Below the pieces are notes generated by a model. That model was not told the origin of the DNA, did no database searches, and saw nothing but the letters and a program-made list of their open reading frames with translations. Shown one piece after another: positions 1 through 8,326 of a stretch of 18,184 nt of DNA. The translations under genes were made by a program, and so were the position numbers. Every line of letters starts with the position of its first letter. Positions within the stretch are counted from its first letter, which is position 1. This stretch comes from a bacterium (GTDB lineage Bacteria; Patescibacteriota; Minisyncoccia; Phycocordibacterales; UBA10002), in the NCBI GenBank assembly GCA_030697445.1, contig JAUYPY010000034.1, forward strand, positions 1 to 18,184, given 5' to 3'.

Positions 1-669
1 GTGCCCATCCGCAAAGAGATTCCCCCACTTCGCCAAGGCTCCGCGGGGCAAGCCCCTCAAGTTCCTACGATTCAATCGTTACTCGCCGATATACAAAGAG
101 GAACGGCATATGACGCTCGTCGCATAAACGAGGCGTTCAGAAAGACGCCGATTGAGGTGAGGCAAACGCTAGAGAGTGTCGGCTTTTTGTCGCGCCTGCA
201 AGCAGTCGCAAAAAAGTTTGCACTCCACATAGATGAGACAGGAGAGCTCGTGAGCGAATCGGGGCTCGTGATGCTTGGGCTAACGCTTCCGACGCAATTC
301 GTAGACAATCTAACCCGTCGTCTGAGACAGCCGCGCGACAAGACGATGGCGATCGGGCAAGCAGTGAATATGGAAGTGTTTAGGCCCGTGAGAGAGATTT
401 TACGCAAGATGAGTGCTCCAAGCGTACAACCAACTCAAGATATACCACCACAAAAACCAGAACAGAAAATAGATACCGGATATCGTTTTGCGCCGTCGAT
501 TTCTCCAACGACAGCGCCCACCACACCACAAAATCTTCCCGTCGTGACGCCTAATTATTCTGAACCAAAACCGCCCCTACCGTCAGTATTAGAAGAACAA
601 AAAGCAAAACTACAGGCGACGCCAGAAGTAAAAAAATATATAAGTGACCCATATAGAGAGCCACTATGA
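1..669 (+). CDS. Hypothetical protein with proline-rich tail, possibly cut at the window edge
   Basis: The frame is open from the first base. GTG at position 1 could be the start, but the gene may equally begin upstream of the window. Residues about 25-140 look alpha-helical and mostly polar; the stretch around 75-140 (LHIDETGELVSESG, then GLTLPTQF and EVFRPVREIL) looks like a compact helical domain. Residues 140-222 are rich in Pro, Gln and Thr, more AT-rich in DNA, and probably disordered. There is no signal peptide or membrane segment, so it is probably cytoplasmic. Its TGA overlaps the ATG of the PrgI-like gene (ATGA), so it belongs to the secretion-like operon and may be an accessory factor for it. 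I recall helical proteins of this kind beside VirB4 in CPR genomes but cannot name a family. Confidence 0.75.
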   Translation: MPIRKEIPPLRQGSAGQAPQVPTIQSLLADIQRGTAYDARRINEAFRKTPIEVRQTLESVGFLSRLQAVAKKFALHIDETGELVSESGLVMLGLTLPTQFVDNLTRRLRQPRDKTMAIGQAVNMEVFRPVREILRKMSAPSVQPTQDIPPQKPEQKIDTGYRFAPSISPTTAPTTPQNLPVVTPNYSEPKPPLPSVLEEQKAKLQATPEVKKYISDPYREPL

Positions 670-1070
670 AATATCAAACCCCGCAATTTATAGACATTGA
701 AGACCGCTTGTTCGGACCGCTCACGGTCAAGCAGTTCGTGTACCTCGTGGGCGGAGCGGGGCTTTCGTTTATTGCTTATCGTTTTCTGACTTTCTTTATT
801 GCAATTCTCGTGATTGCGCCGGTGGTTGCGCTCTCACTCGCGCTCGCATTTTGGAAAATAAACGGAAAACCGTTTGTGTTTATTCTTGAATCCGCCATTC
901 GTTACTACTTTTCCGAAAAGCTCTACTTGTGGCGCAAAATCCCAAACGCACCGCGAGCGGAAAACGCGACAAAAATTTCCGACACGCCCATGATGCCGAA
1001 ATTAACCGAAGGAAAACTCAAGGACTTAACATGGACACTAGACATTTCCCATACAACCACGAGAAAATAG
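666..1070 (+). CDS. PrgI family membrane protein
   Basis: This 134-aa protein opens with the PrgI-family pattern QTPQFIDIEDRLFGPLTVKQ, a short polar segment leading into two adjacent hydrophobic helices (about residues 23-41 and 45-66). A third conserved stretch follows (PFVFILESAIRYYFSEKLYLWRK). The C-terminal 40 residues are polar. PrgI-like proteins occur next to VirB4-type ATPases in Gram-positive and CPR type IV secretion/conjugation clusters and are thought to act as VirB3-like inner-membrane partners of the ATPase. The start is fixed by the ATGA overlap with the previous gene. The next gene starts 18 bases after the stop. The family call is good; the exact role is inferred from the neighbours. 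Confidence 0.85.
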   Translation: MKYQTPQFIDIEDRLFGPLTVKQFVYLVGGAGLSFIAYRFLTFFIAILVIAPVVALSLALAFWKINGKPFVFILESAIRYYFSEKLYLWRKIPNAPRAENATKISDTPMMPKLTEGKLKDLTWTLDISHTTTRK

Positions 1071-1088
1071 GGGTGCTATCATATAATT

Positions 1089-1718
1089 ATGCCTCCACAC
1101 ACAAAACCAACTCAAGAGTTTGTGCCGATTTCGGAAATACGCGACGGCACACTTGTACTCCGTGATGGTGGGCTACGCGCCATCCTTATGGTTTCATCCG
1201 TTAACTTCGCGCTCAAGTCCGAAGACAATCAAGAAGCAATACTTTTGCAATTCCAGAATTTTCTGAACACGGTGGACTTCTCAGTGCAAATTGTTATCCA
1301 CTCGCGCCGATTTGATGTGCGGCCGTACCTTGCGCTTCTTGAAGGACGCGTGAAAGCGCAGCAAAATGAGCTGCTGAAAATACAAATACGCGAATACATC
1401 GGTTTTGTGCGCTCGTTTACGGAAAGCACGGCGATTATGTCCAAGACCTTTTTTATCGCCGTACCGTACTCGCCGACACCGGTAAAAATTAAAGGCGGTT
1501 TGCCAATCGGCTTCAGGCGCAAAAACCCGACAGCCGCTGTCGCGACAACCGACTTCAACGAGAACCGCACACAGCTTGAGCAGCGCGTGTCCATCGTGGA
1601 GCAAGGGCTCACGCGCTGCGGCTTGCGCACGGCGCGCCTCGGCACCGACGAAGAAATAGAGTTGTTTTATAAATTATTCAATCCGGGCGAAGAGCAGCAC
1701 GCGGCGGTGACAAAATAA
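1089..1718 (+). CDS. Stand-alone VirB4/TraC N-terminal-like protein
   Basis: This 209-aa protein has no Walker motif. It contains the pattern of the N-terminal domain of VirB4/TraC ATPases: a short beta start (PISEIRDGTLVLRDGGLRAI), a QFQNFLNTVDFSVQIVIHSR segment, a helical RVKAQQNELLKIQIREYIGFV stretch, and an ending (RCGLRTARLGTDEEIELFYK then LFNPG) like the end of that domain. It is probably a cytoplasmic or membrane-peripheral partner of the full VirB4 encoded immediately downstream, 5 bases after its stop. CPR clusters often carry such a protein before the ATPase. ATG 1089 is chosen because it gives the usual N-terminus. No transmembrane helix is visible. The product name is firm at the fold level only; whether it works as an ATPase adaptor is inference. 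Confidence 0.8.
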   Translation: MPPHTKPTQEFVPISEIRDGTLVLRDGGLRAILMVSSVNFALKSEDNQEAILLQFQNFLNTVDFSVQIVIHSRRFDVRPYLALLEGRVKAQQNELLKIQIREYIGFVRSFTESTAIMSKTFFIAVPYSPTPVKIKGGLPIGFRRKNPTAAVATTDFNENRTQLEQRVSIVEQGLTRCGLRTARLGTDEEIELFYKLFNPGEEQHAAVTK

Positions 1719-1723
1719 AAAAT

Positions 1724-3544
1724 ATGGGACTTTTTGATTTTCTAAAACCAAAAAAGAAGCCGGCGCAAGAGGAAATCGTGCCGATATTGCCCGAACAGAT
1801 TTATCAATCGGGTGTTTTGGAACTGCGCGATGTGCTCGCGCCTGCGGCGCTTAAAATATCACCAAAAATGCTGAATATGGGAGAGAAAATAGCCCGCACA
1901 TATTTTGTGATTTCCTACCCGCGCTTCCTTACCGCAGGCTGGTTTTCGCCGATTATAAACTTGGACAAAGTGTTTGATGTTTCTATTTTCGTGCATCCAG
2001 TTGAGACCGCAAAGGTGCTCAAACAATTCCAGAAAAAAGTGGCGGAGGTGCAGAGCCAGATACATACGCGCGAAGAGAAAGGGTTTGTGCGCGACCCAAT
2101 GCTGGAGACCGCCTATCAAGACCTTGAGAAACTCCGCGACGAACTCCAGCAAGCGCAGGAAAAGATTTTTGATGTCGGGCTGTATTTGACGCTCTATGCA
2201 GACACCGAGGAAGAATTGGAAAAGGTTGAGAGCGAGGTGAAGTCAATTATGGAAGCGAAGCTCGTGTATATGAAGCCCGCGCTGTTTCAGCAGGCGGAAG
2301 GGTTCCGTTCGGTTATGCCGACTGCCTCCGACGAACTTTTGGTGCACAGTAAACTCAACTCAGGCCCGCTTTCTTCAATCTTTCCGTTCACTTCGTTTGA
2401 CCTCACCTCCGACAAAGGAATTCTTTACGGCGTGAATCGGCACAATTCTTCGCTCGTTTTGTTTGACCGCTTTTCTTTGGAAAACTACAACTCGGTCGTA
2501 TTTGCAAAATCCGGCGCGGGAAAATCATATATGATGAAGCTGGAAATCTTGCGAACCCTTATGTTTGACACCGAAGTCATCGTGATTGACCCGGAAAAAG
2601 AATACAATTTCCTTGCGGAATCTGTGGGCGGAAAGTTCTTTTCCATTTCGCTCACTTCCGAACACCACATCAACCCGTTTGACTTACCACTACCACGCGA
2701 AGACGAATCGCCTGCGGATATTTTACGCAGCCACATCATCTCGCTCGTGGGGCTTTTCAGAATTATGCTTGGAGGATTAACACCGGAAGAAGACGCGCTT
2801 GTTGACCGCGCGATTACAGAAACCTACGCCTTAAAAGACATCACACCTGACTCTGATTTCGGAAAAACCGAGCCGCCTCTTTTGTCTGATTTTGAGACGG
2901 TGCTTGCTGGAATGGAAGGGGCGGACAGCATCCGTGTACGGCTTACTAAATATACCAAAGGCACTTGGGCGAACTTCATCAACCGCCCGTCAAATGTGTC
3001 TATTGAAGGCAATCTCGTTGTATTTTCTCTACGGGATATGGAAGATGAGCTTAAGTCGGTTGCCACTTACATCGTAACGCACCACATCTGGAACGCAGTG
3101 CGACGCAACCTGAAGCGCCGTCTTTTGGTCGTGGACGAAGCGTGGTGGATGATGCGCTCGGAAGATACGGCTTCATTTCTCCTCTCGGTCGCCAAGCGCG
3201 GGCGCAAATACTTCTTGGGGGTTGCGACGATTACGCAAGATGTGGACGACTTTTTGAGCTCGCCATACGGCTTGCCGATTGTTACCAACTCGTCAATTCA
3301 GATGCTTCTGAAACAGTCGCCGGCTGTCATAGACCGCATTCAGAAAGTGTTTAATTTGACCGATGAAGAAAAATATCTCTTGCTTGAGTCGGATGTGGGG
3401 GAGGGGCTCTTTTTCGTGGGGTTGAAGCATGTCGCGATTAAAATCGTCGCCTCCTACACCGAGGACCAAATTATAACTTCCGACCCGTCGCAACTTTTGG
3501 CGATTAAGCGCGCAAAAGCAGAATTATCAGCAAGTACACCATGA
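1724..3544 (+). CDS. VirB4-like type IV secretion ATPase
   Basis: This 606-aa AAA+/HerA-FtsK-like ATPase powers type IV secretion or pilus assembly at the inner face of the membrane. Residues 1-230 form the VirB4 N-terminal domain, with a coiled-coil-like helix around 95-145. The motor domain follows. Walker A is KSGAGKS at residues 262-268. Walker B is LLVVDEAWW, with D471 and E472 as the acidic pair. Further conserved stretches are IDPEKEYNFLAE after Walker A, a sensor-like VATITQDVDDFL, and the C-terminal NSSIQMLLKQS region. Length is somewhat short for VirB4 (often about 600-850 aa) but no motif is missing. The stop overlaps the next start by four bases (ATGA at 3541). The preceding gene ends 5 bases upstream, which indicates one operon. 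Confidence 0.95.
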   Translation: MGLFDFLKPKKKPAQEEIVPILPEQIYQSGVLELRDVLAPAALKISPKMLNMGEKIARTYFVISYPRFLTAGWFSPIINLDKVFDVSIFVHPVETAKVLKQFQKKVAEVQSQIHTREEKGFVRDPMLETAYQDLEKLRDELQQAQEKIFDVGLYLTLYADTEEELEKVESEVKSIMEAKLVYMKPALFQQAEGFRSVMPTASDELLVHSKLNSGPLSSIFPFTSFDLTSDKGILYGVNRHNSSLVLFDRFSLENYNSVVFAKSGAGKSYMMKLEILRTLMFDTEVIVIDPEKEYNFLAESVGGKFFSISLTSEHHINPFDLPLPREDESPADILRSHIISLVGLFRIMLGGLTPEEDALVDRAITETYALKDITPDSDFGKTEPPLLSDFETVLAGMEGADSIRVRLTKYTKGTWANFINRPSNVSIEGNLVVFSLRDMEDELKSVATYIVTHHIWNAVRRNLKRRLLVVDEAWWMMRSEDTASFLLSVAKRGRKYFLGVATITQDVDDFLSSPYGLPIVTNSSIQMLLKQSPAVIDRIQKVFNLTDEEKYLLLESDVGEGLFFVGLKHVAIKIVASYTEDQIITSDPSQLLAIKRAKAELSASTP

Positions 3545-3882
3545 ACCAGCGCATTGACTCAACAACCGGCGGGGCGATGATTGGGGTCGCACTTTTGTTT
3601 GACGCAATGAACGCGGGTATAAACCTTATTCCGCTTTTGGGGCAGATTCTTTCGGTTCTTGTGTCTATCGTCGCCTACTGCACATTCGGTTTTTGGTTTA
3701 TGAAGCGCGGAGTGGGGTTCACCAACCCAAAGCGCGCCGTAACATTTTTCGGCTCCGGAATAATTGAAGCAATTCCTGTACTCAATATTTTACCAGGAGT
3801 TACGGTTGGCGTGGCGCTCACTATTGCTATGGTACAATTAGAAGACAAAACCGGCATCAAAATGCCGACGGCAAAAGTATGA
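3541..3882 (+). CDS. Small hydrophobic membrane protein of the secretion operon
   Basis: This 113-aa protein is mostly hydrophobic. Segments at about 11-30, 32-54 and 66-97 can each span the membrane, giving three, possibly four, passes. A short basic/polar stretch (MKRGVGFTNPKRA) separates the second and third and would be cytoplasmic under the positive-inside rule. The protein is glycine- and isoleucine-rich and has no catalytic motif. It overlaps both neighbours by four bases (ATGA at 3541 and at 3879), so it is coupled to virB4 and to the secreted protein downstream. I do not recognise a family; a small channel or scaffold subunit of the secretion complex would fit, but that is inferred only from position. 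Confidence 0.8.
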   Translation: MNQRIDSTTGGAMIGVALLFDAMNAGINLIPLLGQILSVLVSIVAYCTFGFWFMKRGVGFTNPKRAVTFFGSGIIEAIPVLNILPGVTVGVALTIAMVQLEDKTGIKMPTAKV

Positions 3883-4841
3883 AAAAGTTTTTTACAACAA
3901 TCGGTATGCTCGCATTGGCGCTCCCTGCATTTGCCGCGCTCCCTCCATCGACCGATGCAATACTTATTACGCTCTCGCCGGAAAAGCCGGCGCCGAACAC
4001 GACGGTAACAGCAACACTTTCTTTCTTGAGCGGTGGGAATGTGTCCGCCACAGACATACAATGGCTCGTGAATGGTGTGTCGGTGCGCAAAGGAAAAGGG
4101 GAGGCGTCTGTTTCTTTTCGCACAGGGAAACTCGGCTCTGCAACAAAACTCACCGCTAAACTTTCTGAAGGAGAAGAAGTGGTTGAAAAAACGCTCACCA
4201 TTCTTCCCGCATCAGTGCTCTTGGTCGCCGAGTCGGACAGCACTGTCCCGCCGTTTTACCGCGGCAAAGCCCTTTTTACCTATCACGGCGCAACGCGTAT
4301 TGCGGCGATTCCTTTTTTCGGGAACGCAGCTGGCGCGCGCGCGAACCCGAAGACCCTTTCCTATAAATGGAAAATCGCAGACCGCGTGCCCGAGGGTTCA
4401 TCCGGAGTCGGACGAGATACATTCATTTTTTACGCCCGCGTACCGTTTCGGCCTACGGAAATAACGGTGGAAGTGGAATCACCAGACGGAGGCGCAGTTG
4501 CCGAGGCGCGGATTACCGCCGAGGCGCTTGCGCCGCAAGTTGTGCTGTATGAGGACAACCCACTCTACGGCACGCTCTGGAATAAGGCGCTCGCGCGCGA
4601 CACCACACTGAAAGCTCCTGAAATCCGCGTCGTTGCACAGCCGTTCTTTTTCAACAAAGCCGAAGCAGGGCTTCTGCAGTACAAATGGACATTAAACAGC
4701 CAGAAAGTCGGCTCGCCGTCGGACAACAGTATAGTGTTCCGCAAAGAAAATGCAGAGGGAAGCGCTGGTGTTGGCATTTCGATAACCAATCCGAAAGCGA
4801 TGTTTCAGTTTGGGGATGCAAAGACAACTATTAATTTCTGA
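3879..4841 (+). CDS. Secreted protein with Ig-like repeats
   Basis: The 320-aa product starts with a clear Sec signal peptide (MKKFFTTIGMLALALPAFA, cleavage likely after residue 19). The mature part appears to hold three beta-sandwich repeats of about 90-100 residues. Each has the W-containing core strand of Ig/PKD-like folds: DIQWLVNG near 63, YKWKIADR near 162 and YKWTLNSQ near 267. The last two tryptophans follow similar YKW patterns. No C-terminal anchor or sorting signal is visible, so it is probably released or held in the envelope by its partners. Its ATG overlaps the previous stop by four bases, and the pilin-like gene follows after 2 bases. It may be an envelope or surface component of the secretion system; no enzymatic motif is seen. 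Confidence 0.85.
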   Translation: MKKFFTTIGMLALALPAFAALPPSTDAILITLSPEKPAPNTTVTATLSFLSGGNVSATDIQWLVNGVSVRKGKGEASVSFRTGKLGSATKLTAKLSEGEEVVEKTLTILPASVLLVAESDSTVPPFYRGKALFTYHGATRIAAIPFFGNAAGARANPKTLSYKWKIADRVPEGSSGVGRDTFIFYARVPFRPTEITVEVESPDGGAVAEARITAEALAPQVVLYEDNPLYGTLWNKALARDTTLKAPEIRVVAQPFFFNKAEAGLLQYKWTLNSQKVGSPSDNSIVFRKENAEGSAGVGISITNPKAMFQFGDAKTTINF

Positions 4842-4843
4842 TT

Positions 4844-5887
4844 ATGCGTACACATCTCTTTATACTAACCGCACTTCTTTTGTTCGCGACAAGCGGTATG
4901 TTTATTGCTCACGCTCAAACCGATTATATCCCGCTCGCGTCAATTCCAAACATAACCGACGTGGGAAAAACGACTACCTCGCTCCCTACTTACCTTACCG
5001 GCCTCTACAAAACCGGCATTGCGGCGGCGGGGATTCTTGCGGTTTTGATGCTCGTGTGGGGCGGGTTCCAATACGCAACCACCGAAGCGGTTAGCGGTAA
5101 AAGCGAGAGCAAAGGCATTATTATGAATGTCGTGTGGGGTCTTGCAACCGTGCTCGCGTCGTATGTTTTGCTGTATACCATCAACCCGCGGCTTGTAGAT
5201 ATCGGGTTGGCGTTAGCACCTCTGAAGTCGGTTACAAAAACCAGAATACCGACGGCGCAGGAAACCTATGGGGCAAGATTAGATGCAATATTGAAGCAAG
5301 TAAATAGCACCAGTTTAAAAGCAAGAGAACTAAAAGCGCAAGCAGATGGCATTAATGATAAAATAGCGAGAATCCAGAGTAATATTGATAACGGCGTATT
5401 TGAAGATGAAGATGGAAATGAAATGCCTGAGTCAGAACTTCAGGCAAAAATAAATGTGCTGCGTAATGATTTTAATGTAACTAAAACACTTGAAGGAGGT
5501 GCCAGATTTCACGAGCAAGCACTTAATCAGATAGAACAAGCGAGTGGTAATATTGTTGACTGTCTTAATGGTCAAGGGCCGTGTTCGCGTTATGTAAGTG
5601 ACAGTGGTGTTTCAAAACTGATAAGAACGGCACTGTTCGGAAATACACAAAGAACAAACGCGCAACTTGCCGCAGACCAAGCGGCGGCAACAGAATCTCT
5701 TAATGGATTGCGAAATTATACCAATGAAGAGATTCGGAAATTAAACAATCTGGGCTTAACCGAGAAAGCAACCGACCTTCAAAACAAATTGAACGCCGTG
5801 ACCACAAAATATGAGTTTTTTAAAGCGTGTCCAAATGCAAAAGCTGTTCCAGCAAACTGGCAACCCGGAAATACTAATTGCCAATAA
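4844..5887 (+). CDS. VirB2-like pilin domain protein with long coiled-coil tail
   Basis: The 347-aa product has a signal peptide (residues 1-24, ending AHA), then two hydrophobic helices at about 56-75 (AAGILAVLMLVWGGFQYAT) and 93-112 (NVVWGLATVLASYVLLYTI) joined by a short polar SGKSESKG turn. That is the arrangement of VirB2/TrbC pilins and the pilin-like proteins common in CPR clusters. Classical VirB2 ends there; here about 230 more residues follow. Residues 145-200 and 290-325 are predicted coiled coil. Two Cys pairs (CLNGQGPC, and C at about 328 plus the penultimate residue) could form disulfides. The DNA for the tail (from about 5255) is much more AT-rich than the pilin part, as if the tail evolved separately. 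The start lies 2 bases after the preceding stop. Confidence 0.8.
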   Translation: MRTHLFILTALLLFATSGMFIAHAQTDYIPLASIPNITDVGKTTTSLPTYLTGLYKTGIAAAGILAVLMLVWGGFQYATTEAVSGKSESKGIIMNVVWGLATVLASYVLLYTINPRLVDIGLALAPLKSVTKTRIPTAQETYGARLDAILKQVNSTSLKARELKAQADGINDKIARIQSNIDNGVFEDEDGNEMPESELQAKINVLRNDFNVTKTLEGGARFHEQALNQIEQASGNIVDCLNGQGPCSRYVSDSGVSKLIRTALFGNTQRTNAQLAADQAAATESLNGLRNYTNEEIRKLNNLGLTEKATDLQNKLNAVTTKYEFFKACPNAKAVPANWQPGNTNCQ

Positions 5888-5893
5888 ATCTTT

Positions 5894-7111
5894 ATGTCCA
5901 CAAAAACCAAAAAAATACTCGGAATAATGGCGTTCGTTCTGCTCGTTGCGGCGGGGGCGTTTGCGTATTGGTGGTTCTTCCGCTCCAGTCCCGATGTTGC
6001 CAGGACTGATACCGGCGCCGGTTTTCCAACATCAGAAGATACAGGTGGGTTCGAAGGATTAGATGCCGGAAGTGAAAGCACGGGCAACTTCGGCACCGGA
6101 GAACAACAACTCCCGCGCCTGCGCCAACTAACTGAAACACCAGTTGCCGGAGCGGTTATTTTCTCCCGCGAGGGAAAAGTATTAGTACGCTACGCCGAGC
6201 GCGGCACGGGGCATTTGTTTGAAATCAGTGCGGACGAAGCGAGTGCGCGGCGTATTTCAAACCAAACCATTCCAGAGATAGGCGAAGCGCTGTGGAAGCC
6301 CGACGGCTCCGGAGTGCTTGTGCGCTATGCGAAAAAGGCGGCGGGTTCGGAGTACATTGAAAGCTTTTTTGCAAATGTGCGTGCAGATGCGCAAGAAGGA
6401 GAACCGCTTCGCGCCTCTTTTTTGCCGCGTAATATCCGCACTATTGCATTCTCACCAACAGGCAACACACTATTTTACCTTTCTGAAAACGCGAACGGCG
6501 CGACTGGTATTCTTGCGGCTTCAGACGGCACAAAGAAAAGCACGCTGTTTGAACTCGCGCTCAAAGACCTAACCGCAAACTGGTCGGTTAACGATTCAAT
6601 ATTTCTCACCACCCGCGCTAGCGCTGGAATTGCAGGGCATATATTTTCCGTCGGAACGCAAGGCGGGGTGCTTGCGGTTGTTGCAAGCGATACGGGGCTT
6701 ACCGCGCTCCCGAGTCGTGGCGGAACGCTGTTACTTACTGGAACAAGCGGGGAGGGCACTGCATCTCTTTCTGTATTCAACCGCGCACAAGCGGCAATTA
6801 CACCATTAGGTATCACAACCGTTGCGGATAAATGCGTATGGGGCAAGAAAACCCGCACCACCGCCTACTGTGCTGTACCTGATGAAGTAACTGGAAATTT
6901 CCCAGACAACTGGTATCAGGGAACACTACAGACGATGGACTCTATATGGACGATTGACGCGGAAGACGGTCGCGCGGACACGGTTGTAAACCTAAGCGAC
7001 GAATCACGCACCGATATTGATGCGTTTAATTTTGATATTAGCCCCGACGACAAGTATCTCTTGTTTCAAAACAAAAATGATTTAACTCTTTGGCTCTTGC
7101 GTCTTGAGTAG
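5894..7111 (+). CDS. Membrane-anchored beta-propeller-like protein
   Basis: The 405-aa product has a short basic N-terminus, one uncleaved membrane helix (about 8-29, ILGIMAFVLLVAAGAFAYWW), a low-complexity Gly/Thr/Ser linker to about residue 75, and an outward-facing domain of repeated beta-strand units. Several units carry WD40/TolB-like features, such as ALWKPDGSGVLVRYA, IAFSPTGNTLFYLSE and FDISPDDKYLLFQNKNDLTLW, consistent with a six- or seven-bladed propeller. A role in binding envelope or surface partners of the upstream system is likely but unproven. It starts 6 bases after the pilin gene and closes the operon. Its last 30 bases overlap the end of the convergent yidC. No enzymatic motif is visible. 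Confidence 0.8.
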   Translation: MSTKTKKILGIMAFVLLVAAGAFAYWWFFRSSPDVARTDTGAGFPTSEDTGGFEGLDAGSESTGNFGTGEQQLPRLRQLTETPVAGAVIFSREGKVLVRYAERGTGHLFEISADEASARRISNQTIPEIGEALWKPDGSGVLVRYAKKAAGSEYIESFFANVRADAQEGEPLRASFLPRNIRTIAFSPTGNTLFYLSENANGATGILAASDGTKKSTLFELALKDLTANWSVNDSIFLTTRASAGIAGHIFSVGTQGGVLAVVASDTGLTALPSRGGTLLLTGTSGEGTASLSVFNRAQAAITPLGITTVADKCVWGKKTRTTAYCAVPDEVTGNFPDNWYQGTLQTMDSIWTIDAEDGRADTVVNLSDESRTDIDAFNFDISPDDKYLLFQNKNDLTLWLLRLE

Positions 7112-7813
7112 TCGCCTACGTACAACGAGTTCCTGCCCAATCGCAAAAAGATTGCTGGTAACCCAATAAAGCGCGACGGCGCCGGAAATAGTGTACGCGG
7201 CAATGGCGGCAAAAATAGGCATTACATACTTCATTTGCATATGCATTCCGTGCGCGAGCTCCCCTTGGAACGAGCCATCACGCGTACCAGGAGCGGGAGG
7301 CGGGAGCGCAAGTTTTACTTGGAAAAACTGCGTAATACCCGCGAGTGCGGCAAGGAAAATACTTTTACCAGCTATATCAATGAGCCCTAGAAACTCCATA
7401 CTCACTTCGGGGCGCGGGATAAACGCATAGCGAAGCGTTTCGTTGATTTCAGGTAATCCACCTCGATAAAATACATAAAAAAGAGAAATGATGACTGGAA
7501 GCTGGAGAAGGAGCAGGAAAAAACTGGAGAATGGGTTGATGCGCTTTTCCTTATAAAACGCCATAGTGGCGCGCGCAAATCCCTCGCGGTTGTTTGCATA
7601 CTGCTTTTTCAATGCATCAAGTTCAGGTTGGAACTTGCGCATTGCAAACTGGGTTTCAATTGAGCGCTTAGAGAGGGGGTAGAGTACAAGTTTTACCAGA
7701 ACAGTCAATATAATAACCGCAATGCCAGCATCAGCGCCAGGAATCACATCCATCAAAAAAACCAGCCCATTGTAGAGCGGCTGGTAAAAAACAACCTTAA
7801 AAAACTCGAGCAT
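7082..7813 (-). CDS. yidC: Membrane protein insertase YidC/Oxa1 family
   Basis: YidC inserts proteins into the cytoplasmic membrane, alone or with SecYEG. This 243-aa form lacks the large periplasmic domain of proteobacterial YidC and resembles the short Gram-positive type. Visible are the first core helix (IAVIILTVLVKLVLYPLSKR), the cytoplasmic helical hairpin (RKFQPELDALKKQYANN, then NPFSSFFLLLLQLPVIISL) and the last helices (KYVMPIFAAIAAYTISGAVA, then LYWVTSNLFAIGQ). The groove residue that is Arg in B. subtilis SpoIIIJ/YidC1 appears as Lys41. The gene follows rnpA by 18 bases in the usual rpmH-rnpA-yidC order; yidD, often between them, is absent. Its 3' end overlaps the convergent propeller gene by 30 bases. 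Confidence 0.95.
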   Translation of the reverse strand: MLEFFKVVFYQPLYNGLVFLMDVIPGADAGIAVIILTVLVKLVLYPLSKRSIETQFAMRKFQPELDALKKQYANNREGFARATMAFYKEKRINPFSSFFLLLLQLPVIISLFYVFYRGGLPEINETLRYAFIPRPEVSMEFLGLIDIAGKSIFLAALAGITQFFQVKLALPPPAPGTRDGSFQGELAHGMHMQMKYVMPIFAAIAAYTISGAVALYWVTSNLFAIGQELVVRRRLLKTQEPKS

Positions 7814-7831
7814 ACTGGTATCGTAGCAAAA

Positions 7832-8158
7832 TTAACGACCGCCGTACATTGCGTCGAAGGAATCTTTTATACTCTGAAATGTCGCTTTCACAGCTTCTTT
7901 TTTTACGAACAATACCACTGCAACTCCAGTGGGGAAGTTATCTATATGTGTTTGTAAAAGAGAGTATAAACGCCGTTTGATACGGTTGCGCCCAACCGCA
8001 GTTGGCTCAATTTTTTTAGAAACCACCACCGCAAACTTTTTACCTTCGCCATCAATCTTGTGAATTCGTACGCTGAAAAAAGGAGTATGGAACGCTCGTA
8101 CCGACATACCGAGATGTTTGAACTCCGCAACGGTGATGCGATTATTTTTTTTAAACAT
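7832..8158 (-). CDS. rnpA: Ribonuclease P protein component
   Basis: RnpA is the protein subunit of RNase P, which matures tRNA 5' ends together with the rnpB RNA. The 108-aa length is normal. The diagnostic RNR motif is present as VGRNRIKRRLYS (R57, N58, R59), following FAVVVSKKIEPTA, the conserved central strand. The N-terminus (MFKKNNRITVAEFKHL) matches the family start. The gene begins 6 bases after the rpmH stop and is followed by yidC after 18 bases, the conserved order beside bacterial replication origins. Confidence 0.95.
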   Translation of the reverse strand: MFKKNNRITVAEFKHLGMSVRAFHTPFFSVRIHKIDGEGKKFAVVVSKKIEPTAVGRNRIKRRLYSLLQTHIDNFPTGVAVVLFVKKEAVKATFQSIKDSFDAMYGGR

Positions 8159-8164
8159 ACAGAA

Positions 8165-8299
8165 CTAGACACTCAGGCGCTTCCGCCCATTGCTCCGGCG
8201 GCGTGCTACAACACGGCTACCACTTGTGGTGCTCATTCGTTTTAGAAACCCGTGTGTGCGGGCGCGCTTTTTCTTTTTTGGACGATAGGTAAATGACAT
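8165..8299 (-). CDS. rpmH: 50S ribosomal protein L34
   Basis: Translating the minus strand from ATG (8297-8299) to TAG (8165-8167) gives 44 residues. It begins MSFTYRPKKKKRARTHGF and continues LKRMSTTSGSRVVARRRSNG before RKRLSV. This matches L34 at every usual landmark: the basic start, THGFLKRM, a Ser/Thr stretch and the basic RRxxGRKRLS end. L34 is part of the large ribosomal subunit. It is the first gene of rpmH-rnpA-yidC and is divergent from dnaA with 95 bases between. No clear Shine-Dalgarno site precedes it. Confidence 0.96.
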   Translation of the reverse strand: MSFTYRPKKKKRARTHGFLKRMSTTSGSRVVARRRSNGRKRLSV

Positions 8300-8326
8300 A
8301 AAAGTTGTACCCAGATTGTCCACCTA

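Noticed and set aside
1082..1087. Perfect TATAAT directly before the ATG of the VirB4 N-terminal-like gene
   Set aside because: A transcript starting from it would begin after the ATG, and there is no -35; probably just AT-rich intergenic sequence inside an operon.
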